Source: Thermococcaceae archaeon (lineage in GTDB: Archaea; Methanobacteriota_B; Thermococci; Thermococcales; Thermococcaceae). From it: DNA of 7,521 nucleotides. The position numbers and the translations under genes were made by a program. Under the pieces are notes generated by a model. It did no database searches. It was not told the DNA's origin and was given only the letters and a program-made list of their open reading frames with translations. The stretch lies in assembly GCA_027064745.1 (NCBI GenBank), contig JAMOPD010000342.1, positions 1-7,521 of the forward strand, in the 5' to 3' direction. Of this stretch, positions 1 to 5,492 are shown one piece after another (the stretch's first letter is position 1; every line of letters begins with the position of its first letter).

Positions 1-196
1 CGTCGTGAACTCAACCACTCCAGAGCTTAGCGTTGCCGACATCACCCTAAACGACAATTATGCCTTCTACTTCGTCGTCGAAGACGTTAGCGGTAACAAG
101 GCCACGCTCTACAATGAGACGGCGCCACTCGTCATACAGGCCAACAGCTCCGCGACCTGGCCACAGGTTTACCCAACCGCGAACCAGACTGGTTGA
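1..196 (+). CDS. C-terminal fragment of a probable extracellular protein
   Basis: The reading frame is open from the left edge (first full codon at position 2) to TGA at 194-196, giving about 64 residues of the end of a longer protein. A GTG at position 5 exists but has no ribosome binding site in view, so this is almost certainly a 3' fragment. The visible part is rich in Thr, Asn, Val and aromatic residues, looks like beta structure (YAFYFVVEDVSGNKATLYN), and has four N-x-S/T sequons, typical of archaeal secreted or surface proteins. No membrane anchor is present at this end. It lies just upstream of a block of membrane and lipoprotein genes, which supports a surface or structural role. I do not recognise the family; the missing N-terminal part would decide it. 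Confidence 0.7.
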   Translation, partial: VVNSTTPELSVADITLNDNYAFYFVVEDVSGNKATLYNETAPLVIQANSSATWPQVYPTANQTG

Positions 197-207
197 GGTG
201 GGCTACG

Positions 208-690
208 ATGCAGGCCCACCGCTCTTCCCCTTCATTTTCCCGCGTAATATTCCGACTCTTCGCGTTTATCTCGGCGGTATTCATGCTCTACTACGGCTAC
301 TCGACGTTCCACCAGACTGACCCGCTCAAAGAGCGCCTTTACGAACTCGGCTACCCACCGAAAGGCCACATCGTCGAGAACGGCACAATCAAGTGGGCGG
401 ACGGACACATTACCATAATGCAGGGAGCCTACGTCGAGAATTATCCGGTGACAGCCGAGGAAGCCTACAACCTCGTCCTTCAGTATTTAGCCAGCTACAA
501 TGAAAAACTCCGAAAATACGGCTACCGGCTTTATCCCGAGAAGAAGAGCCTGACTGAGAAGGAAAAGAACGGTCAGAAGTATTGGGTTTTCGAGCTGAAG
601 CTCAAGGCTGGCTCCAGTGACATGTTCGCGGGTTTTGCATGGGTGAACAGGAAGACTGGAGCTGTTGAGGTGAAGGGCATTTTGGGGTGA
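208..690 (+). CDS. Membrane-anchored protein with PepSY-like domain
   Basis: This 160-residue protein probably starts at ATG 208, because GAGGTGG at 195-201 is well spaced in front of it; an in-frame TTG at 193 has no such site. After a short basic N-terminus there is one hydrophobic segment at about residues 13-30 (VIFRLFAFISAVFMLYYG), which should act as a signal anchor and leave the rest outside the cell. The soluble part includes VTAEEAYNLVLQYLA, then GQKYWVFELKLKAG, then FAWVNRKTGAVEVKG. That helix, strand, strand-with-TG pattern resembles PepSY domains, which are usually found in extracytoplasmic proteins and peptidase regulators. The PepSY call is inferred from pattern only. The gene follows the preceding stop by 11 bases and precedes the lipoprotein gene by 6, so it is in the same operon. 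Confidence 0.75.
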   Translation: MQAHRSSPSFSRVIFRLFAFISAVFMLYYGYSTFHQTDPLKERLYELGYPPKGHIVENGTIKWADGHITIMQGAYVENYPVTAEEAYNLVLQYLASYNEKLRKYGYRLYPEKKSLTEKEKNGQKYWVFELKLKAGSSDMFAGFAWVNRKTGAVEVKGILG

Positions 691-696
691 GGCCGG

Positions 697-1131
697 ATGA
701 GAAAACTTCTCGCCTTGTTGATTCTCCTCGGCATAGTGGTGGCCTCGGCAGGTTGTATTCGAGAAGGAGACGGCGGGATAATCATCAGCTTTGGAAACCA
801 GACCTACACGATACCTCTCCAGAACCAGACCAACCAGAGCCTCCATAATGAAAACCAAACAATCAAAACTCACATCAACAGATATGAAAAGCTTGTCCAA
901 GTGAATCAGACGTTATATATCAAAGAGTTAAACTTCCCAATCAGAGTAGATTATGATGTAGTCAAACACAAATTCTTCTTCATAACTCCTGACGACGTTT
1001 ACTTTGAGCCCATGAACATCACCGTGAACGACACGCGGATTATCGGGAGGGGATACTTCGCCGGCACCCACGTTTACCTCGCGAACATTACCGTCATCAG
1101 CCCGCGCAACCTGACAATCACGGTGGGGTGA
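697..1131 (+). CDS. Sequon-rich surface lipoprotein
   Basis: A 144-residue protein beginning MRKLLALLILLGIVVASAGC: a basic start, a hydrophobic stretch and a lipobox-like AGC with Cys20 as the predicted lipid-modified residue. The gene therefore very likely encodes a lipoprotein anchored on the outer face of the membrane. The mature part carries nine N-x-S/T sequons (for example GNQT, QNQT, NQS, VNQT, MNIT, VNDT, ANIT, RNLT), so heavy N-glycosylation is plausible. The C-terminal half (VYFEPMNITVNDTRIIGRGYFAGTHVYLANITV) looks beta-rich. The start ATG 697 follows GGGGTGA at 684-690. The stop overlaps the upstream region of the next gene, whose ATG is 5 bases later, so translation is probably coupled. 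Family not recognised; possible roles are surface attachment or a virion or vesicle component (inference). Confidence 0.8.
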   Translation: MRKLLALLILLGIVVASAGCIREGDGGIIISFGNQTYTIPLQNQTNQSLHNENQTIKTHINRYEKLVQVNQTLYIKELNFPIRVDYDVVKHKFFFITPDDVYFEPMNITVNDTRIIGRGYFAGTHVYLANITVISPRNLTITVG

Positions 1132-1136
1132 GAAGA

Positions 1137-1562
1137 ATGAACTTCAGAGGGAAGTTTTGGATTCCTGTAATAATATATGTAATCCTATTCGCCAGCGTGG
1201 CTTCTGCGGCTAACACAACTTCAAACCCGAAGCAGGTTCAGGACCTGCAAGCCAAGATCGTGAACCTAACTAAAGAAAATCGCGAGCTTAAGGCACAACT
1301 AGCGAACCTAACAAGGAAGCTCAACCAGCTTGAGGCCGAAAACGAGTTTCTGAAGCAACAGAACGAGGAGTACAGGCAGATTATTCAGCAGGTGATGAAC
1401 GAGCAGAGTTCAGAAGCAAAGCAGAGCTACATAGAGAAGGCGAAGAAGGAGCGCCTCATCGGTTCTGTTATCATCAAAACCCTAGTAGCGGCCTTGGTGA
1501 TTGTCGGGCTGGTTGGATACGGGCTTTACAGAAAAAAGAGAAGTTGGGAATACCCGTTATGA
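1137..1562 (+). CDS. Signal peptide/coiled-coil/C-terminal TM protein
   Basis: ATG 1137 is preferred over an in-frame GTG at 1128, since GGTGGGGTGAG at 1122-1132 precedes it. The 141-residue product has a hydrophobic N-terminal segment (about residues 7-24) ending in ASVASA-AN, which reads as a cleavable signal peptide. A long coiled coil follows at about residues 33-90: leucines at 37, 44, 51, 58, 65 and 72 are spaced by exactly seven. A second hydrophobic segment lies at about residues 108-130, followed by a basic tail (RKKRS) that should stay in the cytoplasm. The topology is thus an external rod held by a C-terminal anchor. Three sequons (NTT, NLT, NLT) fit external exposure. It is the last gene of the envelope block and ends directly at a strong hairpin. 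It could be a spacer or oligomerising stalk for the ATPase machine (inference). Confidence 0.8.
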   Translation: MNFRGKFWIPVIIYVILFASVASAANTTSNPKQVQDLQAKIVNLTKENRELKAQLANLTRKLNQLEAENEFLKQQNEEYRQIIQQVMNEQSSEAKQSYIEKAKKERLIGSVIIKTLVAALVIVGLVGYGLYRKKRSWEYPL

Positions 1563-1587
1563 TGTCCACTCCGAGGAGGAGTGGACA
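1563..1587 (+). terminator. Perfect 10-bp hairpin after envelope operon
   Basis: TGTCCACTCC at 1563-1572 pairs perfectly with GGAGTGGACA at 1578-1587 around the 5-base loop GAGGA. It starts on the base right after the TGA stop of the coiled-coil gene. No T-run follows immediately, so it is not a classical archaeal T-run terminator. It may be an mRNA-stabilising or processing hairpin, or an operator. The hairpin itself is seen; the function is inferred. Confidence 0.55.
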
Positions 1588-1595
1588 CTAAGGAG

Positions 1596-1686
1596 GTGTT
1601 AACTGCACACGGAGGAAAGGGCTCTATTAAGGGAATAAAGCCTCCTGCGGCTCCCTAAGAAAATGTGCAGTGGGGGCCTAATTTTT
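1596..1686 (+). ncRNA. Possible structured leader or small RNA
   Basis: ACTGCACA at 1602-1609 pairs perfectly with TGTGCAGT at 1664-1671. Inside lies a second hairpin: GGG 1631-1633 with CCC 1653-1655 and AGCC 1639-1642 with GGCT 1649-1652, loop TCCTGC. A five-T run follows at 1682-1686. A full Shine-Dalgarno-like AAGGAGGTG (1590-1598) precedes it and a second GGAGG (1611-1615) lies inside, yet neither is followed by a normal ATG. A 20-codon GTG ORF from 1596 to 1658 is possible but weak. The stretch could be a structured 5' leader of the ATPase operon, a small RNA, or an H/ACA-like RNA on either strand. I see the pairing; the class is unknown. Confidence 0.35.
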
Positions 1687-1718
1687 GTTAAGAATAAACA
1701 ACACGGAGGTTTGGGATA

Positions 1719-3176
1719 GTGGAGAGTACAGCTCAAAGATGGTGGGTTCCCGAGGAATTCCTCGCAAAATTGAAGAAAAGAGTCAGTCCAGAAAAGCTGG
1801 CTCAATACGGCATGAACGACATACGCCAAGCCTACTACGGCCCTTACTTAGGCCTGAGACTCGACGACGGCAGCAGAGCGCCGCAGTTTCTTCCATATAA
1901 GTCAGGCTATGCCAGTCACATCCTGTTCCTTGGCAGGAGTGGTTATGGAAAAACCAGTATCATGAGAGCCCTTGCAGAAGGTTTCTACGACTATTTTTAC
2001 ATGAACGGCAGAAAAGCCCTCATCATAGTCATTGAAGCCAAATACGACAAGCCAAAAGTTCAGAAGCTCAAAGAGTTCAGGAACTATGTCATTGACAACT
2101 TTGGCTATGACTACCTCCAAGAAAAATACCCCTGGCTTGAGAGCTACCTCCAAGAATATTACAAAAAACAGCCACTCCTCGGCAAGATTGGAGACTTCGC
2201 CTTCGGCTGGCCCAACGTCGAGGGCATGATGACTAAAGTTGATTCAAATCATAATCAGTTCCAGAGGCACCGGCTCCAACCAGCCATCTACCCCTCAACA
2301 AGAATAATCTTCCGGCCCACGAGGGATCTAAGCCTCATAGCCAGAGACAACGGTATGAACGTCCAAGTGGTCGAGGGTAAGCTCAGCTACGACCGCCTTG
2401 AGGTGAATGACCTTATCAAATTCATGTACGTGAACACTCAAACAAACTACATGCGCCTCCTTGACATCTATTGGGGCCAAAAGAGAATCAGAGACCCCGA
2501 CCGCTTCTTAAAGGAAGTCATCAGAAACGAATACCCGCCGAGGCCAGGTGAGACCGTTGAAGACGTGCTGAAAAACTCCCGTGACAGGACGATCGCCAAC
2601 CTGAGAACCCTCATGACCAAACTAAAAAGCGACAGGCTCTTCACAAGCGACCCGAAAGAAGAATTCGTCAGAAAGCTCACTCCAGATAGGATCAACGTGA
2701 TAGACTTCTCGGCCAACTCGAAGCTGAGCGAGGAAGAAGAGGCCGTCATCTTCCACAACCTTGTGGGTTATATCACGGATGAATTTCTCCTGAAAAAAGA
2801 TATTCCTGTCATTATCATAGCAGACGAAATCCAGAACCTCGCGAGGCACGCTCTTGGTCTAGCAGCCATTAACAAGATATATCGGGAAGGTCGCTCCCTT
2901 GAAATCTCCCTGATTTCCGGCACTCAATACCTCTCGGGCCTGAGTAAAGACCTCGTTAGGGGGGCAACCCACATCGGCATAGTAGGCAGGCTGGCCTCGG
3001 AGAAAGACGCCGAGCTCCTGGAAGAGATGCTCGACGAGCGCTTTGACAACGGCCGGAAACCCCACTCTCTAGAGGAGCTGTTTAGAATCAGAAAAGCCCG
3101 GCGCGGGAAGGGTAAATTCTCGATAGATTGTGAATACACGTTTAGTATTGAGTATCGCGTTCCCAAAACCCTGTGA
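1719..3176 (+). CDS. FtsK/HerA-superfamily P-loop ATPase
   Basis: A 485-residue protein starting at GTG 1719, with GGAGGT at 1705-1710 spaced 8 bases before it. The ATPase motifs are clear: Walker A GRSGYGKT at residues 72-79 (Lys78), Walker B VIIIADE at 364-370 (Asp369, Glu370), and a polar sensor ISGTQ ending at Gln403, in the order and spacing of the FtsK/HerA/VirB4 class. Between the Walker motifs lies a long insertion of about 280 residues rich in charged and aromatic residues, probably a lid or substrate domain. A Walker B Glu and the downstream T-Q fit DNA-pumping ATPases that act as ring hexamers. No membrane segment is evident. Neighbours encode envelope proteins upstream and two unknown proteins downstream, so DNA translocation across a membrane, by conjugation-like transfer or virion packaging, is the likely role (inference). 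Cellular HerA is less likely: the context is an element and the partner nuclease NurA is absent. Confidence 0.88.
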   Translation: MESTAQRWWVPEEFLAKLKKRVSPEKLAQYGMNDIRQAYYGPYLGLRLDDGSRAPQFLPYKSGYASHILFLGRSGYGKTSIMRALAEGFYDYFYMNGRKALIIVIEAKYDKPKVQKLKEFRNYVIDNFGYDYLQEKYPWLESYLQEYYKKQPLLGKIGDFAFGWPNVEGMMTKVDSNHNQFQRHRLQPAIYPSTRIIFRPTRDLSLIARDNGMNVQVVEGKLSYDRLEVNDLIKFMYVNTQTNYMRLLDIYWGQKRIRDPDRFLKEVIRNEYPPRPGETVEDVLKNSRDRTIANLRTLMTKLKSDRLFTSDPKEEFVRKLTPDRINVIDFSANSKLSEEEEAVIFHNLVGYITDEFLLKKDIPVIIIADEIQNLARHALGLAAINKIYREGRSLEISLISGTQYLSGLSKDLVRGATHIGIVGRLASEKDAELLEEMLDERFDNGRKPHSLEELFRIRKARRGKGKFSIDCEYTFSIEYRVPKTL

Positions 3177-3186
3177 GGTGATAAAA

Positions 3187-3945
3187 ATGGGATTGTTTGA
3201 TAGGTTTAGAAGGAAAAAGAAGAAGCAGAAAGTGAAAGTCCAGATCGGAACCCTCGACCAGGTAGAGGTCATCCCACTCGAAGAGGACGAGAGAGGAAGC
3301 GTTTATGAGGAAGTCCAGAAGGCCGTCATCCAGCGACTCGAAGAGCAGAGGAGGCTCAACGAGCAACTCGCCCAAATCTACAACCTTGACCAGAAAGTCA
3401 TCGTCTGGTTCGACGGCAAAGAACCGAGGCCCAAAGGCTATCCCATAGCTATGCGGAAGGATTTGGATGAGTACGTTATACTTTACCAAGTCCGCCCACC
3501 CGACTGGCTTGACAGCATCTGGTACTCCCTCGGGAGAATATTCGGCAAGAAGCCGCCACAGAAGCTTATCAGAGTCCATGAGAGCCAAGTCTGGTTCGGC
3601 AGGGAGATGATACTCATTCACGCCAGCGCCTTCGAAGTGAACCACATCGGTGAGGAGATTGCCCTGCCACTTGAAAGGAATGCTCTGAAAGTAGATCTAT
3701 GGAAGGAGATGAAGGCGTCTCGCGACGCCTGGAGGGCTGCATACATGAACCTCGCAAGGCAGGTAGCGAAGGCTACCGACCTGGCATTGAAGATCAACCC
3801 CAACGCTAAACTCTACAACAAAACCAAGATGGACCTCTATGACAAGAGCGGGAAGAGGAAGATTGCCAGCATTGACGATGCAAGCGGCTTAACTTGGGGG
3901 GGCCTGCTCAAGAAATCCGACTTTGACGGAGAATTTGAGGAGTGA
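3187..3945 (+). CDS. Unknown 252-aa protein with basic N-terminus
   Basis: ATG 3187 is chosen because GAGGTGA (3175-3181), which overlaps the stop of the ATPase gene, is correctly spaced; a GTG further upstream at 3130 would overlap that gene by 47 bases. The N-terminus MGLFDRFRRKKKKQK is short, amphipathic and very basic, suited to peripheral membrane or nucleic acid contact. A charged helical stretch follows (EEVQKAVIQRLEEQRRLNEQLAQIYN, about residues 40-65), then a Trp-rich central part (DWLDSIWYSLGRIFGKKPPQK) that could be membrane-active. The C-terminal third is helical and basic and ends in an acidic tail (DFDGEFEE). No catalytic motif or family is recognised. Tight coupling to the ATPase suggests an adaptor or membrane dock for it (inference). 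Confidence 0.8.
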   Translation: MGLFDRFRRKKKKQKVKVQIGTLDQVEVIPLEEDERGSVYEEVQKAVIQRLEEQRRLNEQLAQIYNLDQKVIVWFDGKEPRPKGYPIAMRKDLDEYVILYQVRPPDWLDSIWYSLGRIFGKKPPQKLIRVHESQVWFGREMILIHASAFEVNHIGEEIALPLERNALKVDLWKEMKASRDAWRAAYMNLARQVAKATDLALKINPNAKLYNKTKMDLYDKSGKRKIASIDDASGLTWGGLLKKSDFDGEFEE

Positions 3946-3950
3946 TTAGA

Positions 3951-4214
3951 ATGGAAGAAATCAACATAGGACCAACAGCAGTCCCAATACCGGACAAGAG
4001 AGAGGACAACAGCCCTAAAAAGAGCGCGCAGGCCTCAAAGGATGACCTCAGGAAAGTTATTAACACGGAAATTTACAAGAACATGAGGTTTTACATGGAA
4101 ATCCTCTACGAGAACGCGGCCACAGAGACTGATGTGATACTCCTCAAAGCCCTCTGGAGGGAAATAAAGAGGATGATGAAGATAAACGGAATTGAGATTG
4201 AAGAGAAGAAATAA
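3951..4214 (+). CDS. Unknown small helical protein, 87 aa
   Basis: The start is ATG 3951, with GAGGAGTGA (3937-3945) in front; an in-frame GTG at 3942 lies inside that site and is less likely. The first 35 residues are polar and proline-containing, probably disordered. The rest (about residues 34-80, DDLRKVINTEIYKNMRFYMEILYENAATETDVILLKALWREIKRMMKI) should fold as two or three helices. The upstream stop overlaps the ribosome binding site, so it is translated with the 252-aa gene and closes the ATPase operon. There is no signal peptide or TM segment. Function not recognised; an accessory subunit of the ATPase machinery is the simplest guess. Confidence 0.75.
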   Translation: MEEINIGPTAVPIPDKREDNSPKKSAQASKDDLRKVINTEIYKNMRFYMEILYENAATETDVILLKALWREIKRMMKINGIEIEEKK

Positions 4215-4246
4215 AACCTCTGCATAATCAACGACCTACCATAAAA

Positions 4247-4260
4247 GTTAGCATGATAAC
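4247..4260. promoter_or_regulatory. Operator copy 1 (one mismatch)
   Basis: GTTAGCATGATAAC matches the perfect palindrome GTTATCATGATAAC at 13 of 14 positions. It is the most distal of three copies, each starting exactly 39 bases after the previous one, and lies between the ATPase operon and the HEPN gene. A dimeric regulator binding here is inferred. Confidence 0.65.
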
Positions 4261-4266
4261 AATATC

Positions 4267-4285
4267 AGCTTTTTCTTTTGCTTTT
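4267..4285 (+). terminator. T-rich terminator of the ATPase operon
   Basis: The stretch CAGCTTTTTCTTTTGCTTT is pyrimidine-rich with runs of five and four T, about 55 bases past the stop of the 87-aa gene. Archaeal RNA polymerase terminates on such T-runs without needing a hairpin. It sits between operator copies 1 and 2. Confidence 0.5.
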
Positions 4286-4299
4286 GTTATCATGATAAC
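4286..4299. promoter_or_regulatory. Operator copy 2 (perfect palindrome)
   Basis: GTTATCATGATAAC is a perfect 14-bp palindrome. It lies just upstream of the BRE/TATA at 4301-4316, where a bound protein could touch the transcription factors TFB/TBP. Its start is 39 bases from copy 1 and 39 from copy 3. Confidence 0.8.
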
Positions 4300-4300
4300 C

Positions 4301-4316
4301 AAAAGGTTTATATATA
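4301..4316 (+). promoter_or_regulatory. BRE/TATA promoter of HEPN-MNT operon
   Basis: A purine-rich BRE (AAAAGG, 4301-4306) directly precedes TTTATATATA (4307-4316), an excellent Thermococcales-type TATA box. The expected transcription start, about 25 bases downstream, is around 4335-4340. That gives a short leader before ATG 4351 and puts the start site inside or next to operator copy 3. Confidence 0.8.
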
Positions 4317-4324
4317 CCATTGTT

Positions 4325-4338
4325 GTTATCATGATAAC
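4325..4338. promoter_or_regulatory. Operator copy 3 at the transcription start
   Basis: This is the second perfect copy of GTTATCATGATAAC. It overlaps the expected initiation region of the HEPN-MNT promoter, a position at which a bound regulator would block polymerase loading. With copy 2 it brackets the TATA box, so repression is the likely effect (inference). Confidence 0.8.
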
Positions 4339-4350
4339 GAGGGAACAGCC

Positions 4351-4680
4351 ATGGTAAACCTCGACGAACTCAAAGCCAACGCTCAAGAATACCTCGAAGA
4401 TGCAGACTACCTCTACAACAAAGGGCACTATAACTCAGCTCTGAACCTCTACTTCAAAGCCCTCGTTGCAATCTGCGACTACATAATCCTCAGAGACACG
4501 GGAAAACTCCCAAGGAACCACAGCGAACGCTTCAGAATCCTTGAAGAAAAGTATCCGGAAATCTATGACGTTGTGGACTTCCATTTCAACAACTACCGCA
4601 AAGCCTACCTCATGAGAGCCACAAAAGAATGGGTGGAGGTGCTTAAAAATGACGTTCACAACCTCTACTCTCAGCTCTGA
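4351..4680 (+). CDS. HEPN-domain protein (toxin-like)
   Basis: A 109-residue, fully helical protein. The segment GHYNSALNLYFKALVAICDYIILRDTGKLPRNHSERFRILEEKYP (residues 25-69) follows the HEPN pattern: a helix pair with G-x-Y-x-x-A, a conserved PxNH turn and a second pair of helices. HEPN proteins of this kind are usually encoded beside a minimal nucleotidyltransferase; many are RNases that are silenced by AMPylation. Here the usual R-x4-6-H catalytic signature is not obvious: the nearest candidates are R55-N-H57 and R48-x8-H57. It may be inactive as an RNase, divergent, or a binding partner of the nucleotidyltransferase. ATG 4351 has a modest GAGGG (4339-4343) ahead. The next gene overlaps by 32 bases, and the operon is controlled by three operator copies. 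Confidence 0.8.
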   Translation: MVNLDELKANAQEYLEDADYLYNKGHYNSALNLYFKALVAICDYIILRDTGKLPRNHSERFRILEEKYPEIYDVVDFHFNNYRKAYLMRATKEWVEVLKNDVHNLYSQL

Positions 4681-5293
4681 ACCTTCCCCATTTTTTATCT
4701 CTCCAAAAGCGATCTATGAAGTGGTTAAGGAGTTCGTGGAAAGCCACGAAGAAGTCTCTGACGTCATCCTTTACGGCTCCACAGTCCTCGGGAAAGAAAA
4801 CCCTAACGACCTTGACATTATGGTACTAACCAGGAAAAAACTTCCGGCCTTAGAGCTAAGGAACCTAATCCTTGAGCTCAAGGGGAAACTCTCCGAAATC
4901 ATCCCAAGAGACAGGCTTGACATTAGAGCCATGAGCCTTGAAGAACTCTTCGACCCCAATAACCTCGCAAGCTTAGGGGTTGTGATAGAAGGCCTCTCGC
5001 TAAAGAGGAACAAGCCACTGGCAGAACTCATGAACGGGAAGGCCTACACTCTCTTCCGCTTCACCCTCGAAGGCCTGTCGAGAAAAGATAGGGTACGCTT
5101 CCAATATGCACTCAAAGGCAGAGACATGAAAAGCGGCCTACTAAAAGAGCTGAACGGCGAACAGTGGGGTGCTTGGGTGATTGTAATTCCAATACAGCAC
5201 ACCTACCGCTTCAGAGACTTCTTAGAGCTTTGGGGGATAAAATATGAGGCCTTTACAATATTAAAAGGAGCGGACTTGTTCTACAACCTCTAA
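4649..5293 (+). CDS. MNT-type nucleotidyltransferase with C-terminal extension
   Basis: A 214-residue protein; ATG 4649 has GGAGGTG (4635-4641) in front and overlaps the HEPN gene by 32 bases. The polymerase-beta type nucleotidyltransferase core is clear: LYGSTVLGKENPNDLDIMVL at residues 41-60, with Gly43-Ser44, then Asp54-x-Asp56 for metal binding, and a likely third acidic residue Asp91 in RDRLDIRAM. Paired with HEPN proteins, such enzymes act as antitoxins that add AMP to the partner (family knowledge). Minimal MNTs are about 100-150 residues; here about 70-80 further residues follow, with YALKGRDMKSGLLKELNG and QHTYRFRDFLELWGIKYEAFTIL. These look like an extra alpha/beta domain of unknown purpose. 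Antitoxin or toxin role is not settled from sequence. Confidence 0.85.
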   Translation: MTFTTSTLSSEPSPFFISPKAIYEVVKEFVESHEEVSDVILYGSTVLGKENPNDLDIMVLTRKKLPALELRNLILELKGKLSEIIPRDRLDIRAMSLEELFDPNNLASLGVVIEGLSLKRNKPLAELMNGKAYTLFRFTLEGLSRKDRVRFQYALKGRDMKSGLLKELNGEQWGAWVIVIPIQHTYRFRDFLELWGIKYEAFTILKGADLFYNL

Positions 5294-5323
5294 ACCTCAC
5301 GGCAACCTACCAACTCTTAACCT

Positions 5324-5394
5324 GGCTTTCTATCATTTCAATTCTCCTATCTGATTTGAACAGTAGTAAGATACTACATTACCGGGCTTTCTAT
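5324..5394 (+). repeat. 10-bp direct repeat GGCTTTCTAT
   Basis: GGCTTTCTAT occurs at 5324-5333 and again at 5385-5394, 61 bases apart, in the gap between the two toxin-antitoxin cassettes. The second copy abuts the 19-bp palindrome. It may be chance or a remnant of recombination. Confidence 0.35.
5363..5377. promoter_or_regulatory. 15-bp palindrome upstream of relB-like gene
   Basis: GTAGTA (5363-5368) and TACTAC (5372-5377) are perfect inverted arms around AGA. It is one of two unrelated palindromes in this 190-base gap and could be an operator for the RelB/RelE complex or for the AbrB-type protein of the same operon. Confidence 0.5.
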
Positions 5395-5410
5395 TAGGAA
5401 AATCCTAATA
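5392..5410. promoter_or_regulatory. 19-bp perfect palindrome (operator candidate)
   Basis: TATTAGGA (5392-5399) and TCCTAATA (5403-5410) are perfect 8-bp arms around AAA. It lies about 80 bases ahead of the relB-like start, in a region with only weak TATA candidates, of which the right arm may be part. Auto-repression by the toxin-antitoxin complex through such a site is usual for these operons; here it is inferred. Confidence 0.6.
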
Positions 5411-5492
5411 AACATCTTACGCAAATACCTAACATGCTAAAATCAGCCCACAAACGAGGTGAGGCAATAACTTAAGCAGTGAGGTGAATGTT

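Noticed and set aside
487..900. 137-codon open frame on the - strand
   Set aside because: It overlaps two well-supported + strand genes (PepSY-like protein and lipoprotein) and has no recognisable domain or promoter.
1596..1658. 20-codon GTG ORF in the leader
   Set aside because: Its start codon is inside its own Shine-Dalgarno-like sequence and the peptide has no attenuation-type codon run; too weak to call as a gene.
1602..1671. H/ACA guide RNA
   Set aside because: Outer stem and a - strand ACA are suggestive, but no K-turn and no convincing pseudouridylation pocket could be identified; kept only as a possibility.
1599..1829. 76-codon - strand frame over the structured leader
   Set aside because: Low-complexity, Cys/Pro-rich translation without domain features, overlapping the ATPase start; no ribosome binding site seen.
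1719..3176. Cellular HerA-NurA DNA repair operon
   Set aside because: No NurA nuclease, Rad50 or Mre11 gene is adjacent; neighbours are envelope and unknown genes typical of an element.
3142..3645. 167-codon open frame on the - strand
   Set aside because: It lies fully opposite the 252-aa + strand gene, which has a good ribosome binding site and operon context; the - frame is a shadow of GC-rich codon use.
4247..4338. CRISPR-like repeat array because of regular 39-bp spacing
   Set aside because: Repeats are only 14 bp, palindromic, and the intervening sequence contains a promoter and a terminator; these are operators, not CRISPR repeats.
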